This document shows positions 55,565 through 64,000 of a stretch of 64,000 nucleotides of DNA, in pieces. The notes beneath the pieces are model-generated. The model was not told the origin of the DNA and searched no databases. It saw only the letters and a list, made by a program, of their open reading frames with translations. Each line of letters begins with the position of its first letter. Within the stretch, counting starts at the first letter, position 1. The DNA is from Sequoia sempervirens (Eukaryota > Streptophyta > Pinopsida > Cupressales > Cupressaceae), in assembly GCA_007258455.2 (NCBI GenBank), contig VDFB02114893.1:1-64000 (forward strand), read 5' to 3'. A program made the position numbers and the translations under genes.

Positions 55565-57490
55565 TCCCACCAAATGTTGTTGCTCTCATAGAACTGGTAC
55601 CCCCTCTACCTGACATACCTACACCTGGATCTCTCCTATCTCTAGGAAATGGTTATGTGACATCCATGCTAATAGTCTAAGAATGAGATATGCTAGAACT
55701 AGACTGTACAAAACTCTCTTGTCGCTTAGGAGGAACCAACTCATGATATTTACCTCTGTAAAACTGCAACTCCTGAGAAATGTGTCTAATCTCTCTGAAG
55801 AAATCCATTGTACTTGTAGATGGTGTTGTTTGTTGTATCCTCTCAGCAATGGCCTCAGCTTGCTCTATCTGATGTCTGAAAGCATCCCTCTTTGAAGTAA
55901 GTATGATCATTTTTACCTACAACTATTGTGTATGCTACCTATATGTCCCTCTATCAGTCATCAAAATATCAATTTGTGCTTGACACTGCCCTAACTCATC
56001 CTAAAGGGACCCAATCTGTGCTCAAGCCTTTGCTATCTCACTCTTAAATGATTGAACCTCTTCCTACAAACATGCTATCTATGATGACTGCTGATGCGAG
56101 GGTATCCCAATCCAAATTTGGGGAAGCACTGCCTAAGCTACAGTAAAACTCTTCCTATGCCTCGGAACTACAAACTCCAATGGATGATTGTCATCTGCTC
56201 TACCATCACTCTCCCCAGCAACCACTACTTCACCATCACTCTCCCCACCACCCACTACTCCATCATCACTCTCCCCACTGCCCTCTATGCCACCCTCACC
56301 TCTGCAACCACCATCATCACCTCTACAAAACCCCTCCTAACCATCATCCCCACCTTCACCATCTCCTCCCTCCCCATCAACTGGCGGTACTGGATCCTTT
56401 GGATGCATAAATAGAGGAAAGGAATGTGTATGGAAGAGGTCTGAATAATCCTCAGTCATTCTAACATCTGTAATATATGGAACATATTCCCATAAACTTG
56501 GTGTCAGGGTCTATTACTCTATACAAGCTGCCTCATATGATACATAGGGGCCCCACTCTAATACATCCTATCATCTTCGCGCATAATGAGAAACTCCCAG
56601 AGGCATCCCCTGAACTCGTCCAAACTGTCGACATACCCATAGATACAAGTAGCGCTCTAGCACAACATGTGTCCACCCAATTAGATAAGAAGACAATAAC
56701 ATAAAGGGCATCTCCAACTAATCCTCTAGCCATTGCTCACAATCTAAGTATGGCTGCCATGTGACAGTCTACAAATCATCCAGAACCTGCCTCCAATAAA
56801 AACATTTCCTAGATTATGTTGGACATGTGGACCACTATAACTGAAAACATAGGATCTCCCTATTGGTCGATGTCTCTCTCCCATGGGTCTAGTGATGGCT
56901 ATATTTTCCCATGCCCAGGTCTGCAGTAAAGTGATGCCACATGACAAGCTCATCATCCCATTATAAACAACCTTGTGAAAATCTTGATATAAGTGGGATA
57001 ACATACATGAGCCCCAGGCATACCTCGTAGTGTCAAGTGTCATTCATGCTAACACACAACCCCAACCTACTAAAAATCCCTTTGACTTACGATCAGGAAA
57101 AAGTAATCCACCAATAAATCCAGAAAGTATGCACAACAAAGGATCATATCTGCTAATCATATCTGACCAAGGGATCCATCGACCCATAACATGATCATCT
57201 TGACACAATCTCAGCAATGCAGTTGTCCCACCCCACTCTATATTATCATACACTACTATCTCTCCCATCACTGGGATCCATAGGATACGATAGACATCCT
57301 TGGGTGTCACAGTCATCTCTCTAGTCAAAAAATGAAACGTATTATGATCACTATGCCATCTCTCTGCCAATGCTATCAACACCCCTATGTTGATTCTATA
57401 TTATGGAATATCTAATTGAGAATTCAACCCACAATGGGTGATAATCTCTAAATCGGCTGAGGACAATCAATGAACCATGTTCTAGGTCTT
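55565..57490 (-). pseudogene. Antisense PMD (MAIN-like) gene of element B
   Basis: On the strand opposite to the Gag-like ORF. From the N-terminus: RFRDYHPLWVEF, IALAERWHSDHNTFHFLT, REMTVTPKDVYRILWIPV, then a stop at about 57044 where element A has Trp, RYAWGSCMLSHLYQDFHKV, LLQTWAWENIAITRP and SYLIGWTHVVLERYL. The C-terminal tail reads HISQELQFYRGKYHELVPPK (about 55735-55790) and ends Gly/Ser-rich near 55570. Order and tail match element A (38888-40810). Stops and an acidic-tail difference show decay, but the PMD core is readable over about 210 residues. Function in the element is unknown. Confidence 0.82.
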
Positions 57491-57584
57491 CGAGAATCTC
57501 TCCTGAGACTGGAGTACATCTCCATCCCCAAAATCAACTCAGGTTCAATCAAAACAATCCACATCTCAATCAATCAAACCATTG

Positions 57585-57960
57585 TTCCTTTCCTATCATG
57601 AGGACGATCTGTTATCAATCAAAACATTGTTCCTCGTCTATCATGACGATGATCTGCTATCAATCCTAACATCATTCCTCGCCTATCATGAGGATGATCT
57701 GCTATCAATCCTAACATCATTCCTCGCCTACCATGAGGATGATTTTCTATCAATCCTACCATCGTTCCTTGCCTATCATGAGGATGATCTGCTATCAATC
57801 CTACCATCGTTCCTTGCCTATCATGAGGATGATCTGCTATACTACTATCATTCCTCACCTATCATGAGGATGATATGTTATCAATCCTATTGTCGTTACT
57901 CACCTATCATGAGGACGATATAACACTGGTTCTATCATTTGATTCTCACCTATCATGAGA
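57585..57960. repeat. 45-bp minisatellite
   Basis: TATCATGAGGATGATCTGCT-type units start at 57594, 57639, 57684, 57729, 57774, 57819, 57860, 57905 and 57951: nine units, mostly exactly 45 bp apart. Because 45 is a multiple of three, both strands stay open (57582-57923 plus, 57619-57858 minus), giving 15-residue repeats. It lies just upstream of the antisense PMD gene. Confidence 0.93.
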
Positions 57961-58159
57961 TCAAATCATCATGCAAAACATCAATCGAACACTGCACATA
58001 CTACAACTTGACTGAAATCAATCCAAAACATGACAAATTGATGACTCCTAGGCTTCAAGGACATCTTACGAACATCACCCCAAGGGATTTCCATAATCAC
58101 ACCCCACAAAACAGGTCAAACGACAAGCTAAACCACCTCAAATCAGCAAGGATGAAAAC

Positions 58160-58490
58160 TTTCCAAAGCAACAAGAGGCGCCATTTGGGACCCCAAAGGC
58201 GCCAAAAAAAAGTTTGCATCTCAAAACAAGGTTTTCAAGGCTTACAAGAGGTGCCACTTGGGACACCAAAGGCACCAAAAAATTGAATTTCAAGCTTGCA
58301 AGAGGCGCCACTTGGGACCCCAAAGGCGCCAAAACTCTAAAACCACCCAAAAACATGCATTTTCACCCTTGCAAGAGGTGCCATTTGGGACCCCAAAGGT
58401 GCCAAAACTCTAAAAACACATGAAAACATCAATTTTAAGCTTACAAGAGGTGCCATTTGGGACCCCAAAGGCTCCAAACCTCTAAAACAT
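58160..58490 (+). repeat. 3' array of element B, inverted relative to its 5' array
   Basis: Five units beginning (G/A)CAAGAGG(C/T)GCC occur at 58171, 58244, 58298, 58371 and 58443, mostly 72-73 bp apart, each continuing GGGACCCCAAAGGCGCCAAA. Reverse-complemented they read TTTTGGCGCC...GGCGCCTCTTGCA, matching the 48340-48830 array. Each unit is itself a GGCGCC-flanked inverted repeat. Confidence 0.88.
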
Positions 58491-58995
58491 GCTCAAAAAC
58501 ACTCAAAAATGACATCCCATAAGCTACAACATCAATCTACAATGTTCAAAATGCTTCTAAAAGGAAATAAAATGACTAATAAAGAGGTTTCTCGAAAAGT
58601 GTACCATAGGTCCAGAGGCAGCAGGCTCATCAGGTTGGCGAAGACACTCAAAATGATGCTTATGATATGGGATCACCATCTTTCTCCAAGCTCTCCAATC
58701 TTCAACTTCTCCAAACTTCAAATGTGCAAATGAATCCCATTTTACCCCTTTTTACCTTTTCAATAGTACAATGGAGGGAATTATGGTGGGATTTATTTCA
58801 CATTTTTACCAAAAATGAGGGGTAATTAATCAACACTATTCAAAGAAAGAGCATGCGATGAAATTTCGAGAGATAAATCATCTCCACCATCAAAATCTCA
58901 CTAAATCAACAAAGGATCATTGTCATAATCATCACAACACCATTCAATTCATTCCACCATTTCATTTTAACATCCTTACATTCACTGATTTATCT

Positions 58996-59008
58996 CTTGA
59001 GGGGGCAT
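58996..59008 (+). other. Second G-rich motif, element B
   Basis: CTTGAGGGGGCAT about 170 bases before the 3' LTR, identical to the element C motif. See 11545-11557. Confidence 0.7.
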
Positions 59009-59166
59009 ATATACGTCAATACCTTAAATTCAAAAGTTTGGCGCATCGAAATCTTGCATCATCCGGGGAATCAAAATCTTGCATCATCTGGGGCATCAAA
59101 GATCTTGCATCATCTAAGAATTGACATCAAAAACTTCTTTGAAGTAACATGTGAACACATCACTTC

Positions 59167-59180
59167 AAAGAGGGGAAAAA
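59167..59180 (+). other. Element B polypurine tract
   Basis: AAAGAGGGGAAAAA directly precedes the TG of the 3' LTR and is identical to that of element C. Confidence 0.92.
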
Positions 59181-60378
59181 TGTATACACCTGAAAACAAT
59201 CATTGCATTCAATTCATTAAATACAACCTATTTGATTAATACTTCAACAACATATAAATAAGGTCTTACTTTATTTATATTGTTCACTTTCTTTTTAATT
59301 CTCCTAATTCACATTCTTTTAAATCAAATAAACAAAAAACCCTAAACTTGTTTATTTAATTAATCTTCCCTAATCTTGATTAAGAATTAGAGCACATTTC
59401 TACAACTTTTTTTGTGCCACCTCATAAAGGTCACATGAAAATAAACAAGCCTGATTATTAATTAGAATTATCCTCACACACTTCCACCAATAAGAAAAAG
59501 CACATGGCTTTATTCCCCCACAATTCCAACAAATTTGGAGCACATGGTTCTTTGTTTCACACACTTGGAATCTCATACATTTGGCATGCTTCCAATTGGT
59601 CAAGGGATTCTCTTCACACACATGGCATGTTGTCTTTGGTCAAGGGGACAACATCTTGATTCCTCTCATCTCCACCGTATATATTGTCTCCTTTTAATTT
59701 GAACCGTTGATAGGTGCCACCTCACAAAATGCTTGAAAAACTCTATAAATACACCCCTTATCCTTTGCATTTATCATCCACCTTTTGAATAATGTTATAA
59801 TGCTATTCTGAGAAACAAATTGGAATAGTGTTATAATGCCATTTTCCATCCACACTTTGAGTATTTTTACCATGCAGGTTTTTCGTAGGAGCTTGGAGCT
59901 TTCATGGAGTCTTATACTTAGCTTTCATATAATGTGTTACTTTGCATTCTCATCTTAGATTAATTAGCTACTTCATAGTTACATTTTATCATCTCCATTG
60001 CATCATTGTTACATTTTAGGTTAGTTTGATTTTTTTGTTGCATTTTAGCATATGCATAATCATGGATAACTCACTATAGTTGCATATCACTAATCCTTCC
60101 ACCACACATTTGCACATAGAAATCATCTTAGCTTGCATATTAAGCATCAAATCTCATTTTCTGGGTAGTCATTTTAACAACCTTTGAGCCCATAGAAATA
60201 TGAGGGACAAATAGTTTAATATATCCCTAGAAATAGAGGACAATGATATGTATTTGAAAGCTTTTATTGTATTACAAATAGATTAGTTTTACTTGCTTCA
60301 AACTTTGAATGTAAACTATCTCATTAAGGTTTGTGTCGACATTAGAATAACTCACTCTGCACATTTGACACACGCACA
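59181..60378 (+). repeat. Element B 3' LTR
   Basis: 1198 bp, TGTATACACC to CACGCACA. It retains TTGAAAAACTCTATAAATAC with the TATA box at 59743-59751, which the 5' LTR has lost. The core promoter is the same as in element A, although most of the LTR does not align with it by eye. Confidence 0.93.
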
Positions 60379-60383
60379 TCTAC
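60379..60383. repeat. Target-site duplication of element B, right
   Basis: TCTAC, against CCTAC at 47071-47075. Confidence 0.8.
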
Positions 60384-60512
60384 CATTAATTTTGGGGCAA
60401 TATTGCCACTAATAATAAATTACCAGTTAATTGTAGGGATATATTAGCCTTGAATAGGGATTTTATTTATTGCCATCAAATCATCGGTTAGATAATTAAG
60501 CAAATGGCTGAG

Positions 60513-60672
60513 GTTGATTTCGTGACCTATATGCACATGCCTTTTAAAAGGCTTGTTGAGGCCCCAAATTTTTTTTGGGCCACATGATTAGATTTAATCG
60601 TGTCGCCCAAAAAACATTTTGGGCCTCAACAAGCCTTTTTAAAGGAATGTGCATATAGGTCATGGAATCAAC
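60513..60672. repeat. 160-bp near-perfect palindrome (foldback/MITE-like)
   Basis: The left arm from GTTGATTTCGTGACCTATAT is repeated in inverse on the right, ending at 60672. The arms contain AAAGGCTTGTTGAGGCCC and TTTTTTGGGC, and pairing continues to a four-base centre (GATT, 60591-60594). I count about ten mismatches over nearly 80 bp per arm. Weaker pairing continues outward (AAATGGCTGAG against ATGGTTGCAA). No coding content. It could be a MITE or the core of a foldback element; an RNA from it would form a long hairpin. Confidence 0.88.
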
Positions 60673-60774
60673 TTGCAACCATCTGATTAAAAAGCTTATC
60701 AATGGTAACAATCTCACTTTTCATTTAGTCTTATTTTTAAATTGAAATTTAAAAGAATACTTAATCCATGTGTG

Positions 60775-60900
60775 CTCCAATGTGTTTCCCCCTCGACCCC
60801 CATAAGGGGGCTCTACCCCCTTGCCCCCCACAAGGGGTGCTGCCCCTTGACCTCACTGGTGGCTATTAGCCCCATACCCCTACTTCAATATTAAAAAAAA
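60775..60900. repeat. GC-rich patch of CCCCTTGACC/CACAAGGGG units
   Basis: In otherwise AT-rich DNA, about 100 bp hold repeated units such as CCCCTCGACCCCCATAAGGG, CCCCTTGCCCCCCACAAGGG and CCCCTTGACC, each with CCCC/GGGG inverted symmetry. A poly-A/C run (60890-60912) follows. Probably a fragment of a transposable element; I cannot assign it. Confidence 0.6.
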
Positions 60901-60969
60901 CAAAAAAAAAAAATGGGGGAACTACGACGACCAACTATGCAAATTTTTAAAGGAGAGATTTTCCATTGT

Positions 60970-61175
60970 AAAATTAATCCTTTTAGTAATTATTCACTAG
61001 GATTCGCCACTGTGATTATTATTTTTACCAATTATTCTTTAAGATTTTCTAGGATTTTACAAATTTTTTAATAATGTGAATAGATTTGCTAGGAAAATTA
61101 ATAATTTTTTCAAATAAAAGGAAAGATTCGCCAAGAAAATTATAGCACATAGCTAAGATTCGCTAGGATTTTACA
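60970..61175. repeat. Dispersed AGATTCGCTAGGATTTTAC units
   Basis: About six degenerate copies of AGATT(C/T)GC(C/T)AGGA(A/T)TTTA lie within 200 bp (60988, 61034, 61063, 61125, 61153 and nearby). It is not a strict tandem array. No gene. Confidence 0.55.
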
Positions 61176-61179
61176 TGTT

Positions 61180-62010
61180 CATGGAGGGGGGGTTTCTTAA
61201 AGTTATCCCTGGTTCTACAATACATCACAGAATAACAAAGTTTGGAAAAATATGGTGTTTTGATATATGATCTGTCATATTGTAGTGTTTTCTTTGCTAT
61301 GGTAACTTTTAAAAAAATTGGTATCCCAATTTTTGAATTCTTTTTGCATGCTTTAGCCTAGTTCCTACAAATATAAGACAAGGGTATGTTAGTGTATGGG
61401 AAAGTAAAATAAAAAAGGAAGCATAAAAAGTAAGTATATGTGTAAAATCAATATAGACAATCTAAAACTAAAAATAATCAATAATATTTACAATTGCTTC
61501 ACCAAATCTATTTATTGATAATGGAAAAGTTTTGTACAAGTTTACATGTACTTTTGATGGTGTTCAACAAGGGTGAGCAGCATTGGATCAAGTTGTTGGA
61601 CCATCAAATAATTTGAAATAGACAATTTACAATACGCTAATTTTCTTTGATGTCTATTGTATCTGTGCAACATTATAAAGGAAATAATATAGATATACAA
61701 TAAAAGAGGTTAGCATTATCTATTGTAAATAGAAAGAGATAAAGTGGAACATTTTGAATACATGGTGGAATATATAGAAGAGTGTATAATAACTAAAAAG
61801 GTGTATATAACTTCACAAACATATATATCAGTATAGATTTTGTTTTGAAAGTGCTTATATTTGCATTGCATGGCTAAGATATATATGCAAAAAAGTGTTT
61901 GTAAAAGATAGGAACATATAACAACCAACAACCAGAAAGGAAAAAAATGTAGTTATGCATGAAATGAATACCAAGCCAAAAATGAAATTGTAAATTTTAT
62001 AGATGAATGG
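61180..62010. other. AT-rich stretch, nothing recognised
   Basis: No gene or clear repeat. The minus-strand frame at 61716-61931 is Tyr/Ile/Cys-rich and looks fortuitous. Confidence 0.6.
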
Positions 62011-62011
62011 A

Positions 62012-62550
62012 GGGTATGTGCCGGATCATGATGGGCCAAAAAGTGGCAATATGATGGGTAAGTGGCTGACAACTATTTTTTTACCCAAAATTGATTGAAC
62101 GAAAAGGGGTTTTTAAAGGATATTCTCATATTTCCACCAATATAGATTATGCTTTACTTTGAATTTAATAAGTAATTATTATTCATTTTCTATTTGAATT
62201 ATGACTAAAGTCCTGATTGATAGGCTGATTGAAAAAAATCTATAGATTTCAAATGGTATCACATTTTTTGAATCCAAAACATGCGTCACATTCTATGTTT
62301 CCCATACTATAGTATTAAAAAAATAAAAATTGAATTTCATGAAGTTTTGACCAAGTTAAGGCGGTCAGACATACGAGTTTTATATTTTTTAAAAGTTGTA
62401 ATAAAAAATTTATAATTAATTATTTACTTGGAAAAAATTACAAAAAATATGCATCATCGGGCATGAGTCCTCTACTTATATCTAAAATGTTATAAAAATA
62501 ATTATGGTTAGGGTGGTTGAGACACCTTATTTTTCCATGAAATTTAAATT
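62012..62550. repeat. Long direct repeat, copy 1
   Basis: From GGGTATGTGC to about 62550 this aligns with 63428-64000 (shared ATCATGATGGGCCAAAAAGT, ATTATGCTTTACTTTGAATT, TTTCATGAAGTTTTGACCAA). Substitutions and short indels are frequent. No coding frame. Confidence 0.85.
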
Positions 62551-63427
62551 ACTACTGCATTGAAATTTCAAATTTTCACCAAATAGATTTAAAAAAAAAA
62601 AACCTAGTAGTTTAGAAACTAAATTCAATTTACTACAGATTCCATTCTTACATATTTTTGAAATAATATAGATAATTTATTCAAATTTTTACATCAAGTT
62701 GCCTAACTTTGATTTTCTAAATTTTTTGCCACTTAAGGGCCTATTTTTTCCATGATGATCCTGCACATACCCTGAGCAACATACACCATTGTCATATGCT
62801 TGTAGGGATAAAAAATGTGATGCAATCAACAAATTGTTTGTCCTCTCACAAGCTCATGAAAATGGTGTGTGGTTTTCCTCCACAATCATATAAACCAAAA
62901 TCTACAATGGTTGTGAAAGGGGAAATCTTAAATGGCAATTTTTTTGTGGGAAAAGAATCATACATTTAACTTCAAAAAAGATAGTCTACTCCACCCATTG
63001 CATTTTTGCATGTGTGTACAATTATCTTTTCAGCTTATTTAAAAGACTATTTACATACAGTTGTAAATGAAGCTGGCAATTTTCCCTAAATTTATAACAA
63101 CATTTATATTATGCAATTCTAAATGTATTTATATAAAAAATACAATTACAATCTAAGGAAGCATATGTAAAAATGGTCATCGAATTGACAAGAAACTATT
63201 ACAAGGAAGACAACTATTACATAATCAACAATTTGCTTTGAAAAAATGGGAAACGGTATATCATAAAACATATTGATACAACACAAGAAATCTATGTAAC
63301 AATTGGCTTATCAATTCAAAATTCAAGCTACAATATTTGGCACTAAATATTATAGACAAAATAGATAAATTGTAAAATAACTATTAGAAAACACTTAAGA
63401 ATCATAGATAATTGCCAACTGTTACAT

Positions 63428-64000
63428 GGGTATGTGCAGGATCATGATGGGCCAAAAAGTGACAATATGATGGGTATTTGTAGGGTATGTGGCTGATGAC
63501 TTTTTTTTAACCCAAAATTGATGAAATGAAAAGGGTTTTTAAAGGAGATTCTCATCTTTCCACCAATATAAATTATGCTTTACTTTGAATTTAATAAACA
63601 ATTATTATTTATTTTCTAGTTGAATTACAACTAAAATACTGATTGATAGGATGATTGAAAACCATCTATAGCTTTCAAAAGGTATCACATTTTTGGAATT
63701 AAAAACATGCATCACATATTATGCTTCGCATACTATAGGATTAAAAAAAGAAAAATTGAATTTCATGAAGTTTTGACCAAGTTAAGGTGGTCAGACATAC
63801 AATTTTTTATATTTTAAAAAGTTGTAATAAAAAATTCATAATTAATTATTTACTTGGAAAAAAATTGCAAAACAATATGCATCACATCTGGACATGAGTC
63901 CTCTACTTATGTGTAAAATATTATAAAAAAATAATAGCATTTTATTGTGGTTAGGGTGGTCAGACAAACACCTACTTCTTATTTTTTCCCTAAAATTTAA
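63428..64000. repeat. Long direct repeat, copy 2 (cut by window end)
   Basis: Second copy, offset 1416 bp from the first. It carries an extra internal phrase 'gggtatttgtagggtatgtggctg' near 63475. It could be the second unit of a long-period tandem or a terminal repeat of an element; the window ends before this can be decided. The 62550-63427 interval has no gene. Confidence 0.8.

Larger units (their letters stand above)
47076..60378 (+). mobile_element. Element B: mosaic non-autonomous Tat-related element with antisense PMD gene
   Basis: A 13.3-kb element with LTRs of 1163 and 1198 bp, a tRNA-Lys-type primer site, a repeat array, the conserved leader, one Gag/G-patch ORF, an antisense PMD gene, an inverted repeat array and a polypurine tract. 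There is no protease, RT, RNase H or integrase. The 5' part up to the Gag N-terminus and the 3' part from about 54200 match element A, while about 50800-53400 matches element C. The simplest explanation is that B arose by recombination of A-like and C-like elements. Confidence 0.9.

Noticed and set aside
57582..57923. Possible repeat protein with 15-residue units, or CRISPR-like array
   Set aside because: The units are contiguous without spacers and open in both strands, so this is a minisatellite, not CRISPR; no evidence of translation.
1..64000. Host protein-coding genes, rRNA, tRNA, CRISPR or bacterial features
   Set aside because: No conserved host gene with exons, no tRNA cloverleaf other than the retroelement primer-site complements, and no rRNA signature was seen. 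The content is plant retroelements and AT-rich spacer.

Overview
This looks like an intergenic, repeat-only stretch of a large plant nuclear genome. It is AT-rich and I see no intact host gene, rRNA or tRNA gene. Almost everything recognisable belongs to plant LTR retrotransposons, several nested in one another. The size and relative age of the elements fit a large-genome seed plant, possibly a gymnosperm, but the sequence alone does not prove this.

Layout. (1) 1-2600: a two-copy tandem duplication, then the 3' end of a decayed Ty1/copia element on the minus strand. (2) 2660-10490: AT-rich DNA with no supportable gene. (3) 10496-19484 (minus): element C, a non-autonomous LTR retrotransposon with an exact 5-bp target-site duplication (ATGCT). 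It has no reverse transcriptase and carries a degenerate ORF with a G-patch domain. (4) 20512-43774: a Sirevirus-like copia element (minus) that has lost pol. Element A is inserted in its 5' LTR. (5) 26079-43379 (plus): element A, a Ty3/gypsy element of the Tat type, with gag, protease, a G-patch-like segment, RT, two RNase H domains (the second archaeal-like), a DD35E integrase and, downstream on the opposite strand, a plant-mobile-domain (PMD) gene. (6) 44270-46800 (minus): a fourth gypsy fragment with acidic repeats, protease and G-patch. (7) 47076-60378 (plus): element B, flanked by a near-perfect 5-bp duplication (CCTAC/TCTAC). Its ends, leader and antisense PMD gene match element A, while its central ORF matches element C. 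(8) 60384-64000: a 160-bp palindrome, GC-rich and short-repeat patches, and a long direct repeat cut by the window end.

How the parts fit together. Elements A, B and C share a leader hairpin, a polypurine tract and a second G-rich motif ahead of the 3' LTR, although A/B and C differ in LTR and primer site (tRNA-Lys versus tRNA-Trp). A plausible reading is a modular family in which an A-type element supplies RT and integrase, while B and C keep only the RNA signals and a Gag/G-patch-like protein. A and B also carry family-specific repeat arrays in direct orientation behind the 5' LTR and in inverted orientation ahead of the 3' LTR. The antisense PMD gene, the inverted arrays and the conserved hairpin are the most interesting observations. 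All coding regions are at least partly broken, many by C-to-T-type changes.
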